Of a stretch of DNA of 35,631 bases, positions 1 to 7,816 are shown piece after piece. Under the pieces are notes generated by a model. That model had not been told where the DNA came from, searched no databases, and was given only the letters and a program-made list of their open reading frames with translations. Positions within the stretch are counted from its first letter, which is position 1; the number at the start of each line of letters is the position of its first letter. The DNA comes from JAHIJO01 sp964486075 (GTDB lineage: Bacteria; Verrucomicrobiota; Kiritimatiellia; JAAZAB01): positions 1 through 35,631 of the forward strand of contig CAZALU010000031.1 in NCBI GenBank assembly GCA_964486075.1. The letters run 5' to 3'. A program made the translations under genes and the position numbers.

Positions 1-50
1 ATGGTTGATTCCTTTCACTCAACAAGTTGAGTGCGCCTTGCTTGGCGCAC

Positions 51-103
51 CGGAGAACACGGAATATACAGGACACTGAGACGCGCAAACGCCTGCCCCG
101 CAC
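51..103. repeat. 53-bp direct repeat, left copy
   Basis: Identical over 53 bases, in the same orientation, to 35579-35631 at the very end of the window. It begins with an ACACGG-type block (cggagaacacgg) and runs into the left arm and loop of the hairpin at 82-125. The right copy is cut by the window end in the middle of that hairpin loop, so the contig probably ended because of this repeat. The 50 bases before the left copy do not match the bases before the right copy, so the window is not a simple circle. Confidence 0.9.
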
Positions 104-125
104 AGCCGGGGCAGACGTTTGCGCG
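82..125. repeat. Strong hairpin, 19-bp stem
   Basis: Arms 82-100 and 107-125 pair over 19 bp with one mismatch around a 6-base loop. There is no following T-run, so it is not an obvious intrinsic terminator. Two smaller perfect inverted repeats precede it: actcaac/gttgagt at about 18-33 and gcgcc/ggcgc at about 33-48. The cluster looks like an intergenic repeat unit. Confidence 0.7.
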
Positions 126-196
126 CTGTTGCTATTTGGAGTTCTCTGAATGATGCTGTTCAAACTCTCGTCTTCCTACCCAATATAGACCGTTCC

Positions 197-372
197 GTTA
201 TTCTCCTCTGTGCCTCCGTGTCTCTGTGGTAAATCCCCTCTTCGACCCACAGATTCTGGTGAGGAGCCGTATTAATGAACCCACCCCCGGCCCCTCCAAG
301 GAGGGGACTGGGGACTGTGAAAAGCAGGATACCCTCCCGGGAGGGTCGTCCCGACCCCGTCGGGGCGGGGTG
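197..372. repeat. Cluster of palindromic intergenic repeats
   Basis: Bases 200-236 are an ACACGG-family block in reverse orientation (complement of ccacagagacacggaggc). At 291-306 there is a perfect palindrome cccctccaaggagggg, and at 332-345 another, ccctcccgggaggg. A third GC-rich imperfect stem lies at about 346-372. Reading frames across this stretch are low-complexity and have no recognisable protein, so nothing is called as coding in 1-550. Confidence 0.6.
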
Positions 373-550
373 GGTAATCGAAGCATCCTTCACATAATTT
401 CTACGAATATAATTAGGTTGACGCGTATGGGCAGCTGCCGGATTCCGCCGTTCTTTCCGGGTAGGGTTTGACCCCATAGATAGATGGAAGCGATTGTTGG
501 ATAGTTAGCGGCAGTAGATCAGTGGCGCGGGAATGCATGCGTGCGATACC

Positions 551-1270
551 ATGAACAGCAAATCGACCAGTTTATCTCGCCGCTATGCGGCGGCGCTGCG
601 GGAACACCTGAAGCGTGGCCCGCGAGCCGGCGCTGCGCCGGCGGCTGATCTGGGAAGGCAGGCGGTGGTCGGCGGGCTGGGGACGTTGGACCTGGTCCGG
701 ATTCACGAGCGCGCCATGGCGCAGCTCCTGTTGGCGAGTGGCCCCGGCAAAATCAGCGTGAGGGTCATCAAGCGGGCGGCTGGTTTTTTTGCCAAGGTCA
801 TCATCCCGATCGAGCAAACGCATCGCGATGCGTTGACGGCCAACGACCAGGTGAAGCAACTGTCCAAGACGCTGGGCCGGCGCACGGTGGATTTGGCGGC
901 GTCGCAACGGGATTTGAAACAGGGCATCACCCGGCGTAAGACAGCGGATCAAGCCCTCCAGCAAAGCGGGCAACGCCACGCCAGGTTGCTGGCAGAGTCC
1001 CGGCGCCTGCAAACTCATTTACGGCATTTGACCCGCCAGCATCTCTCGGCGCAGGAGGACGAGCGCAAGAAGATCAGCCGCGAGCTGCACAACGAGATCG
1101 CCCAGGCCCTGCTGGGCATCAATGTCCGGCTGTTGACGTTGAAAGCTCGGGCCACGGCCAGCTCCCAGGGTCTCCAGAAAGAAATTGCCAGCACGGAACG
1201 TCTTGTGGCAAACTCCATCAACACCCTGAAGAGATTTGCCCGTGAATTCGGAAACAATCATGAACCGTAA
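551..1270 (+). CDS. Truncated NarL-type histidine kinase paralogue (no ATPase domain)
   Basis: A 239-residue protein with an alpha-helical, probably coiled-coil N-terminal region (about 80-160) and a HisKA_3-like dimerisation/phosphoacceptor segment (about 165-230) with candidate histidine H180 in ISRELHNEIAQ. It stops after FAREF, where the downstream paralogue continues into its HATPase domain, so it cannot phosphorylate itself. The acidic residue that normally follows the phosphoacceptor histidine is Asn (HN, not HD/HE). The start at 551 is chosen because MNSKSTSLSRRY aligns with MNRKSTGLSRRY of the next gene; an in-frame ATG at 533 is less likely. The stop overlaps the next gene's original start (1260) by 11 nt. 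It is a partial tandem duplicate and may act as a dimerisation decoy or be decaying. No membrane segment is visible. Confidence 0.7.
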   Translation: MNSKSTSLSRRYAAALREHLKRGPRAGAAPAADLGRQAVVGGLGTLDLVRIHERAMAQLLLASGPGKISVRVIKRAAGFFAKVIIPIEQTHRDALTANDQVKQLSKTLGRRTVDLAASQRDLKQGITRRKTADQALQQSGQRHARLLAESRRLQTHLRHLTRQHLSAQEDERKKISRELHNEIAQALLGINVRLLTLKARATASSQGLQKEIASTERLVANSINTLKRFAREFGNNHEP

Positions 1271-2419
1271 ATCAACCGGATTGTCGCGCCGCTACCAGGC
1301 GGCATTGCGCAACTACCTGCAGCCCCCCCCCCCCCCCCCCCCCCCCCGGCCGGCCTCCATCCGGCGCGGGCACTGGGACGCCGAGCCCTGACCCTCGGGT
1401 TGGAAACGTTGGACCTGGCCCGGTTTCATGAGCGCGCCCTGATTGTCCTGCTGACGGGTTGCCCCGTCCATACCCGTAGGCCGATGATCAGGCGGGCGGG
1501 ACTCTTTTTTGCCGAGGCCATCACCCCGATCGAGCAAACGCATCGCGCCGCGCGGAAAGTCAACGCCCGGTTGAGCGGGATGATCGAGACGCTGCGTCGG
1601 CGCAGCGTGGATCTGGCCTCCTCGAACCGACATTTACAACGGGAAATCATCAAGCGTCAGGGCATAGAGAAGTCCCTCCGGAAAAGCGAGCAACACTACG
1701 GCCGGTTGTTGGAACAGTCGCGCGACATGCAGAGACAATTGCATCAGCTGTCCCGCCAGCTTTTGTCGGCGCAGGAGGAAGAGCGCAAGAAGATCAGCCG
1801 CGAGCTGCACGACGAGATCGCCCAGACCCTGACCGGCATCAACATCCAGCTGGCCGAATTGAAAACTGCGGCCATGGGCAATACCGCCAGCCTCCAGCAA
1901 AAGATCGCTCGCACCCAGCGGCTGGTGGCAAAGTCGGTGGGTATCGTGCACCGGTTCGCACGGGAATTGCGCCCAGCGGTATTGGACGACCTGGGGCTGT
2001 TTCCGGCCCTCCACTCCTTTATGAAAGACTTCACAAAAAGGACGGGGATCCACATCCACTTCACATCCTATGCTTCGGCCTGGATAGAACAATTGAATAA
2101 CTCCACGCGCACCGTTCTGTATCGCGTCACCCAGGAAGCGCTGGTCAACGTCGCCAAGCATGCGCAAGCCGACCGGGCAACCGTGACCCTCCGTAAACTC
2201 CCAGGCGCCGTGCGCCTGGAAATCACCAACAACGGCAAGTCCTTTCAGGTGCAACAGGCGTTGCAGTCCAAGGGTAACAAATGCCTGGGACTGCTCGGCA
2301 TGCGCGAGCGGGTCGAGATGATCGGCGGCCGCTTCAGCGTCGAATCAACCCCGCGCAAAGGCACGACCATCCGCGCCCAGATTCCGCTGCGCAAGGGCAA
2401 ACGAGGCGCAAAACGATGA
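1260..2419 (+). CDS. NarL-type sensor histidine kinase, frame broken at a poly-C tract
   Basis: Cytosolic HisKA_3/HATPase_c kinase for the response regulator at 2416. The original start appears to be ATG 1260 (MNRKSTGLSRRYQAALRNYL, homologous to the upstream paralogue). A run of 25 C at 1323-1347 then shifts the frame: the 1260 frame ends at TGA 1389-1391, while the kinase frame is open to 2419 with TTG 1400 as its first usable start. Reading the kinase frame upstream gives PARALGRRALTLGLETLDL, matching the paralogue, so 23 or 26 C would restore one protein of about 385 residues. Counting from TTG 1400: phosphoacceptor H137 (SRELHDEIAQ), N-box N250 (EALVNVAKHAQA), a glycine region GLLGMRERVEMIGG, and a G1 box reading NNGKSF where DxGxG is usual. 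The stop overlaps the regulator start (ATGA). Confidence 0.75.
1323..1347 (+). repeat. 25-nt poly-C homopolymer inside kinase gene
   Basis: Twenty-five consecutive C residues lie in the 5' part of the kinase gene, encoding a proline run. At length 25 the upstream and downstream halves are out of frame; lengths 23 and 26 would be in frame. This could be a slippage-driven on/off switch or a sequencing or assembly error in a hard homopolymer. Confidence 0.95.
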
Positions 2420-3087
2420 AACGCATCACCGTTCTACTGGCGGAAGACCACATGATCGTCCGGGAGGGACTCCGGAAGTTGCTGGAATCGGCAGCCGACA
2501 TCGAGGTGGTCGGCGAAGCGCAGGACGGCCGCCAGGCGGTGGCCATGACCAGCAAACTTCTTCCCGCCGTGGTCGTAATGGACATCGCCATGCCCCTGCT
2601 CAACGGACTGGAGGCCACCCGGCAGATACTCAAAGCCGTTCCCGCCACCAAGGTGCTCATACTCTCCGCGCATAGCGATGACGCCTATGTCGAGCATGCG
2701 GTCGCTGTGGGCGCGGTGGGATTTCTGCTCAAACAAACATCCTCGCACGATCTGTCCAAGGCGATCCGGGAAGTGCAGAAAGGCAACACCTTCTTCAGCA
2801 CCACCATTGCCAAGCGCCTCCACGATCACAAGTCGCGGAATGGAGTGGTAAAGGCCAGAAAGCAAATCGCCCACCTGAGCGCACGCGAGCTGGAAGTGCT
2901 CCAGTTGATTGCTGAAGGCCAGCCCAACAAACAAGTGGCCGGCGAATTGGGCATCAGCATCAAAACGGTTGAAAAACACCGGCATAATCTCATGGCCAAG
3001 CTCAACATCCACGATACCGCCGGGCTCACCCGCTACGCGATCTCCGCAGGCATCATCGAAAGCAGCGTTCAAGTCACGATCCGCTAG
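2416..3087 (+). CDS. NarL/FixJ-family response regulator
   Basis: A 223-residue DNA-binding response regulator. The receiver domain (about 3-120) has the acidic pair E10/D11, phosphoacceptor D56 (VVVMDIAMP), S84 at the switch position and K106 (FLLKQ). A LuxR-type HTH follows at about 150-212 (LSARELEVLQLIAEG, then KTVEKHRHNLMAKL). The start overlaps the kinase stop by four bases (ATGA), so the two are translationally coupled and form a cognate pair. A longer in-frame start at 2281 lies inside the kinase gene and is rejected because the receiver fold begins at MKRITVLLAEDH. Target genes cannot be read from the window. Confidence 0.93.
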   Translation: MKRITVLLAEDHMIVREGLRKLLESAADIEVVGEAQDGRQAVAMTSKLLPAVVVMDIAMPLLNGLEATRQILKAVPATKVLILSAHSDDAYVEHAVAVGAVGFLLKQTSSHDLSKAIREVQKGNTFFSTTIAKRLHDHKSRNGVVKARKQIAHLSARELEVLQLIAEGQPNKQVAGELGISIKTVEKHRHNLMAKLNIHDTAGLTRYAISAGIIESSVQVTIR

Positions 3088-3295
3088 CGGGCACTGATGA
3101 CCGTGACCGGGGCATGGATGCGCCAATCGACCGTGCCCGCCTGGCCAGGCACATACCCCCCCGCTGCCGCTGGCGGCACACCGCCCTCTACTCAGCTAAG
3201 GCAAGGCGACCTGCCGCCAAGGTGCAGCAGCGATCAAGGAAGTGAAGGCCGGCCGGCAAGACGCTTATGCGCCCGTGAGGTTTTTCAGCGGAATC

Positions 3296-3524
3296 GTAAC
3301 TACTCAGGTTGCCTGAAAAAACCCGGATAAGCAAAGATTGTCATTTCGAGCGTAGCGAGAAATCTCATCTGTCTGCCAACAAACATGAGATCCTTCGCTA
3401 CGCTCAGGATGACAACCTCCCCAGTAACACGGGATGCCGAATTTGACATAACAGATTAATATCTAACGTGTTTCTTTTAAGTTTGCACCGCCGGCCGCCG
3501 GCGGTGGTTTCGCTGAGTAGTTAC
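3296..3524. mobile_element. MITE-like composite with 12-bp terminal inverted repeats
   Basis: Its ends are gtaactactcag (3296-3307) and ctgagtagttac (3513-3524), perfect inverted repeats. Bases 3296-3418 match 29737-29859 in inverted orientation with one mismatch; the 76-bp core 3339-3414 is identical. That core is an imperfect palindrome of the tgtcatttcgag...aggatgaca type. The right part (3459-3524) instead matches 32196-32261. No 8-bp target duplication flanks this copy, so it looks like a recombinant of two elements. No transposase is encoded. Confidence 0.7.
3459..3524 (+). repeat. 66-bp repeat module with GC hairpin, copy 1
   Basis: Matches 32196-32261 in the same orientation with three mismatches. 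It contains the perfect stem caccgccgg/ccggcggtg (3486-3494 and 3498-3506) and ends in gagtagttac, the outer bases of the MITE terminal repeat. Confidence 0.85.
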
Positions 3525-3741
3525 AAACAATCAACTATTAAGCCCCTGCGCGTAGCGCAATCCGACCAGCTTTTATTGCAACCTACGTTTTCCCCCAACG
3601 ACGGATCCGCCTCAGGCCTAAATTCCTGCTATCTGCGGAGGCCTAGGGTCTCCGCTACCAAAACATACATGTAAACGCATGGGTGAATTTTGCGCCGAGC
3701 CGGCGCAGCAATTAGCATGCTTAAAGATAAGTTAAAGATAA

Positions 3742-4861
3742 GGGTCAACCCTTAATAATTAACATTACCTGTTTTTCGACAAAGATGTTTTCCGTTCCAG
3801 ACTGGATACAATCTCTGCCATCGTCCCCGCCAAATCCGAATCGCACGCCCGCCGTTCCCGGAGCCGTTGCAACTGCTGGCAGACAGCCGAGCCTGTGCCC
3901 ATGCAAAGCAGGCCGCCGATGTCCCGCTGATTCAACCCGGCGTATCTACCCAACACCTCCGCCGCCACGGCGCGCGCCTTGCAATCGTAACGCCGCCTGC
4001 ACAGATCGGCGGCCTTCAGCCCAAATTTGTCGGCGACTATCTCCAGCACCACTTCCGGACTGACCTTCCGCAATACATGCCGACATGACACATCCTCGGG
4101 GCGTTTCACCTTATTAGCCAATGCCGTGTGCAGATCACGGATCCGCTCCTGAAACTCGTCGCCCCCAATCCCCCAACCCGATTCCTTCAGAACCTCCAGA
4201 AACTCATCGTCCTCCTCGGCAAGCCCAGCCTCCACAAACCGTCGATATGCCCGCTGCCTTTTCTTCGCCGCTCCCTCCATCAGTGCCAGGATCGGGCCGT
4301 CATCTATAAATTTCTCGGCCTTCCCTAATCCCGCATAGCCCCGATAGCTGCTCCAGGGATACGCCCGCAGTTCCGCCAAACGGCGTTTCAATGGCTGCTC
4401 GATAAGGCTGCGGATATAGACCGGATTCAGATGGATATAGCGGCTGAGCTTGAACAGATAGTCGTCGCCGTCCACCGGCTGCGCCCCGAAACGCCCCTGC
4501 ATCAGATGCCCCGCCCGCCTGTGCCGGCGATTATAATAGACCGTGTAGGCCGTCTGAAACTGATGCATGTACGCCGACAGATTAGCCCGCGGCGTCTCTA
4601 CCAGCAGATGGGCCTGGTTCGTCATCAGGCAGAACAGATACAGCCGCACCCCGTATTTTTCACCCGCCTCTCCCAACCGCTTCAGGAAATACCGGCTATC
4701 CTCCGTGTCGTCGAAGATTCTCCGCCGCTCCACACCGCGAAGCGTGACGTGGTAGATCGCCCCCTCATATGGAACCCGCAGTTTTCTAGCCATATGCCAA
4801 GCAGAATAGGCCACCCCACCCACAAAATACAAGATAAATATTAATTATTAAGGGTTGACCC
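3742..4861 (-). mobile_element. REP-associated transposase unit with 21-bp inverted ends
   Basis: The transposase gene is bracketed by perfect 21-bp inverted repeats, 3742-3762 and 4841-4861, each carrying gggtcaaccc or its complement plus an AT-rich part (ttaataattaa). Short palindromic ends of this kind are typical around Y1 REP-associated transposases. No target duplication is evident, as expected for Y1 enzymes. The unit is about 1.1 kb. Confidence 0.7.
3765..4793 (-). CDS. REP-associated tyrosine transposase (Y1_Tnp, IS200-like)
   Basis: A 342-residue protein with a Y1_Tnp domain (about 1-160: MARKLRVPYEGAIYHVTLRG, then QGRFGAQPVDGDDYLF, RYIHLNPVY and YPWSSYRGYAG) and a C-terminal DnaA-C/HTH-like region (about 215-330), the usual layout of the longer REP-associated enzymes. 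The HUH metal-binding motif, normally NHxHLL, reads NQAHLL; the first His is Gln (codon CAG, one base from CAC), so the enzyme may be dead. Start 4793 is preferred to the ATG at 4832 because the family begins at this MARK-type N-terminus. The nearby palindromic repeats fit a non-autonomous partner role, although the MITE ends differ from the ends of this unit. Confidence 0.85.
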   Translation of the reverse strand: MARKLRVPYEGAIYHVTLRGVERRRIFDDTEDSRYFLKRLGEAGEKYGVRLYLFCLMTNQAHLLVETPRANLSAYMHQFQTAYTVYYNRRHRRAGHLMQGRFGAQPVDGDDYLFKLSRYIHLNPVYIRSLIEQPLKRRLAELRAYPWSSYRGYAGLGKAEKFIDDGPILALMEGAAKKRQRAYRRFVEAGLAEEDDEFLEVLKESGWGIGGDEFQERIRDLHTALANKVKRPEDVSCRHVLRKVSPEVVLEIVADKFGLKAADLCRRRYDCKARAVAAEVLGRYAGLNQRDIGGLLCMGTGSAVCQQLQRLRERRACDSDLAGTMAEIVSSLERKTSLSKNR

Positions 4862-5013
4862 CATCCGGCTATGGTTCTCATCTCGTGTTCTCCTGTGTTG
4901 TGTTGAATCTCAGGTTTCCTATGGAGATATCGGGCATCATCTGGCTAACGGTGCGGATCAGGCGCGCGTTTCTGTGTGTCGCCTGTATCAGGCTTGTTCG
5001 ATTCCGGGTCCCG
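4862..5013. other. Short intergenic region
   Basis: About 150 bases between the transposase unit and the end of the sulfatase gene. I see no gene, strong terminator or further copy of the repeat families here. Confidence 0.5.
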
Positions 5014-6522
5014 TTAGTCTATCGTGACCTGGCTTCCCCACCAGTCTTCGTTTGGCTGCCAGTCCGGATCCAGGTACCTGGCGTGCTTTGATTCAAGGTT
5101 CGGCATCAGTTCATGCTCCAACTCATGTAGTCGAGTCTTTTCCTTCGCGAGATCGTATTCTGGGTCGGGAACGGGGAACCTGGCATCGACTTCAACCAGC
5201 CAATTATCCAGACGTTGGCGAAGTTCGGATGCTTTCGCACTGTTGTCGGCAAGCAGGTTGTTCTGCTCTCCCGGATCAGACTCGAGATTGTAGAGTTCAT
5301 CATGCCGATCTTCATGGTAGTGGATCAGCTTCCACGGCCCGCTCCTTATGATCGAAGAGGGATCGCCGCCTTGGTTGCCGTAGTGCGGGTAGTGCCAGAA
5401 CAGATCGCGCTCCTCTATTTCCTGGTCCTCCTCACCCTTCAACAGCGAAACAAAGCTTTTCCCGTCAATGACCTGTTTCTGTGGCACGGAGAACCCGGCA
5501 AGCTCCAGGAATGTTGGGTAGAAATCGATCCCCGAAACAGGGACGTTACAGGTTGAACCGGGTCTGACCAGCCCCGGAGACCTCAAATAGAATGGCTCAC
5601 GGATTCCTCCCTCCCACTGGCGTCCCTTGCCGCCTCGTAACGGCAGCATGGACGAAGAGTACGCATCGCCGGACGACACGCCACCATTATCTGAGGTGAA
5701 ACACACGATCGTGTTCTCAGTCAGCTTGTGCCTGTCCAGCGTGTCGAGCACCAGGCCTACGGCATCATCCATGGCCTCAATCATACCGCCATAGATGGGG
5801 CAGTCCTGCACTTGTCGCACGGGCAGGTTCCTGTCGAATATGAAACGGTTGCGGGGCGTGCCCTGCGCGATTGCTTTTCTCCGAAACTTTTCCCATCGAT
5901 CCTGGCTTGTCTGTATGGGTGAATGAACGGAATAGAACGACAGATAGGCCAGGAACGGCTCATTCCGGTGGTTCGTGATGAACTGTGCGGTTTCCCGGGC
6001 AAGCCGCAAGGGCAAGGACTCCCCATCCGGCCCCGGCTCAATGTCTGCGTTCGGCCAGGGAGAGAAGTACCGCAACCCACCGGTATTGAAACCGTGTATG
6101 GCCCTCTCGAATCCAAAATCTCCGGCCCTGACCTGTTCATTGCCAAGATGCCATTTCCCGGCGAAGAAGGTGCGATAGCCTGAATGCCGGAGGACTTCGG
6201 CAAAGGTAACCTCTTCAGGATTGAGACTTCGTTCATACTCAGGTGGCAGCGTCTTGCTGAACCTTCCCATCTCTCTCCAGGCCTCGCCGGCAGGTCCTCC
6301 GATGTAGTCCGTAATCCCGTGCCTTGGCGTGTATTTTCCTGTGAGTATACTCGCACGGGACGGGCTGCAAACTTGGCAAGCCGCGTAGCCTTGTGTGAAG
6401 CGCATTCCTTCAGTTACAATGCGGTTTATATTCGGACTCTCATAGAAGTCACTGCCTCCGGCACCGAGGTCGTTCCAGCCCAGATCGTCAGCCAATATGA
6501 ATAGAATGTTAGGTCGTTTCAT
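5014..6522 (-). CDS. Sulfatase (type I, formylglycine-dependent)
   Basis: A 502-residue sulfatase of the alkaline-phosphatase fold, hydrolysing a sulfate ester, probably on a carbohydrate. Visible features are the N-terminal metal ligands D12 D13 (ILADDLGW), the formylglycine motif C52-S-P-S-R, the GKWHLG segment and the SDNGG metal site, with the smaller C-terminal domain from about 370. The start at 6522 is chosen because GGAGAG sits just upstream; an in-frame ATG at 6543 lacks this. There is no signal peptide, unlike many PVC sulfatases, so it is probably cytosolic and would act on imported fragments. A maturase for the cysteine is not in the window. It is last in the minus-strand run with the esterase and glycosidase-like genes. 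Confidence 0.93.
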   Translation of the reverse strand: MKRPNILFILADDLGWNDLGAGGSDFYESPNINRIVTEGMRFTQGYAACQVCSPSRASILTGKYTPRHGITDYIGGPAGEAWREMGRFSKTLPPEYERSLNPEEVTFAEVLRHSGYRTFFAGKWHLGNEQVRAGDFGFERAIHGFNTGGLRYFSPWPNADIEPGPDGESLPLRLARETAQFITNHRNEPFLAYLSFYSVHSPIQTSQDRWEKFRRKAIAQGTPRNRFIFDRNLPVRQVQDCPIYGGMIEAMDDAVGLVLDTLDRHKLTENTIVCFTSDNGGVSSGDAYSSSMLPLRGGKGRQWEGGIREPFYLRSPGLVRPGSTCNVPVSGIDFYPTFLELAGFSVPQKQVIDGKSFVSLLKGEEDQEIEERDLFWHYPHYGNQGGDPSSIIRSGPWKLIHYHEDRHDELYNLESDPGEQNNLLADNSAKASELRQRLDNWLVEVDARFPVPDPEYDLAKEKTRLHELEHELMPNLESKHARYLDPDWQPNEDWWGSQVTID

Positions 6523-6552
6523 CTTTCTCTCCGAACGATCCAAATCTGCTGA

Positions 6553-6567
6553 GCCGCGCTTCGCGGC
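6553..6567. repeat. Intercistronic hairpin
   Basis: A perfect stem gccgcg/cgcggc with a 3-base loop in the 72-bp gap between the esterase stop and the sulfatase start. There is no T-run after it on the transcribed strand, so it is more likely an mRNA-stability or processing element than a terminator. Confidence 0.4.
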
Positions 6568-6594
6568 GATAGCCGGAACTTGATTGTTAGCCTC

Positions 6595-7806
6595 CTAATG
6601 TACGACCTGAGAAAGCCATCCTTCGATCGTCAATTCCGGGATCCCGATTTCCTCCGGCCGCAGAACGGCAAGTTGTTCCCGTTTCAAAGGAATTACATTC
6701 AAGTCTGTTACTGTTGCACCTAGTAGATGCAGCGGGATCCCGTAGAGCGGTTCGATTTCAAACTCATGGTCCCGACACCATTGCCCGAAGTTGGTCTCAG
6801 GCAGGGCTCGTACCTTGTCAGCAGTCCAACCGGCAGGACCGACCTGCTGAATCAGCCACTCCAGGTTGGGTTTCCTCACTGGATAGGGCCGGTGGCCCCC
6901 TCCAGGTTCATACCAGGTCTGAATGCCGCCGGGGCTTCCCAGGGCGGCATAGACGTTCGCTGCCGCTGCAACCGCACGATCCGTATCCCGCCATGCCCTT
7001 CCGCTCCCGTCCTGATCGATAATGATGTCGGCATCGCCATTGACGATTCGCATGGCGCAGTGTGGCGCCGCCAGCGAAAGGTACTGATCCCACGTCAGCC
7101 CGCTATCGCGCATCAATCGGTTCGGGACAAGCGTGCAGAACTTGCCCCAGGTTTCGGTTGCCGCCGCAAAGGCCCACCCACTGACGATGGCAAATCGAAG
7201 CCGCGAATCAAGCACAGCCATCCAGCCGGCCGTTGCGCCGCCCAATGAATTGCCAGAGACGCCAAGACGCCGGGGGTCGATATCAGCCCGCTCCAGAAGA
7301 AAGTCCACTCCGCGCATCGTGTCCCAAACAAGTTTGCCCATAATCAGCCGTCCCGCTGCCCGCGACTGGTTGTGTACGGGCTCCGGATCGTGTGCACGAG
7401 TTCCCATGCCCCCCGTAACGTGGCGTTCCTCCTCGCCGATCGGATCCATCGCAAGACAGACGATTCCCAATTTCGCGAAGACTTGGGAGGGGTACTGATA
7501 GTCTGGCTGGCTTTTGCTGCCTCCGTGTCCGTAGGTCATGACCAGGGCGGGCATTTGGCTCTCGACCGGAGTCTCGGGCCGGTAAAGAACGGCGGGAATG
7601 CGCGCGCCCAGCTCGGACGTAAAGATCCATTTTTCGATCACCAGTCCATTGTGAACGAATTGGCCACGGGATTCCGAAGCGAGGGGCACTCGATTCAGGG
7701 AGATACCGAGCATGCCGCGCAATTTTCCGCGCCACAGCTCCTGCCACACCGCAAAGCCTTTACGATCCTTCCCGGGATCCGGCATGCCAAGTGCAGCGGT
7801 CAACAT
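6595..7806 (-). CDS. Alpha/beta-hydrolase, probable carbohydrate esterase
   Basis: A 403-residue alpha/beta-hydrolase. It has the nucleophile elbow GNSLGG (GVSGNSLGGATAGW), a candidate acid in NGDADIIID and a candidate His in PGGGHRPYP. The central region (VLYRPETP, LVMTYGHGG, AMDPIGEEER) resembles acetylxylan-esterase-like (CE7/CE15-type) proteins common beside PVC sulfatases, so it probably removes acyl groups from a polysaccharide; the substrate is inferred. The start at 7806 follows GGAGG by about 8 bases, and its ribosome-binding site abuts the stop of the upstream gene (7817), so the two are translationally linked. An open frame extends upstream into that gene but is a shadow of it. No signal peptide is visible. 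Confidence 0.8.
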   Translation of the reverse strand: MLTAALGMPDPGKDRKGFAVWQELWRGKLRGMLGISLNRVPLASESRGQFVHNGLVIEKWIFTSELGARIPAVLYRPETPVESQMPALVMTYGHGGSKSQPDYQYPSQVFAKLGIVCLAMDPIGEEERHVTGGMGTRAHDPEPVHNQSRAAGRLIMGKLVWDTMRGVDFLLERADIDPRRLGVSGNSLGGATAGWMAVLDSRLRFAIVSGWAFAAATETWGKFCTLVPNRLMRDSGLTWDQYLSLAAPHCAMRIVNGDADIIIDQDGSGRAWRDTDRAVAAAANVYAALGSPGGIQTWYEPGGGHRPYPVRKPNLEWLIQQVGPAGWTADKVRALPETNFGQWCRDHEFEIEPLYGIPLHLLGATVTDLNVIPLKREQLAVLRPEEIGIPELTIEGWLSQVVH

Positions 7807-7816
7807 TGGGATCCTC

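Larger units (their letters stand above)
3088..3741. other. Intergenic repeat mosaic
   Basis: No convincing gene lies between the response regulator and the transposase. The stretch holds a palindrome at 3139-3150 (gcctggccaggc), a 15-bp block at 3281-3295 shared with 29487-29501, the MITE-like composite 3296-3524, GC-rich hairpins around 3545-3560 and 3600-3655, and a stem at 3691-3707 (tgcgcc/ggcgca) with an inverted relative at 29603-29632. Short frames here are composed of repeat sequence. Confidence 0.7.

Noticed and set aside
3097..3674. Short open frames in the repeat region after the response regulator
   Set aside because: They consist of hairpin and MITE sequence, have unusual composition and no recognisable protein.
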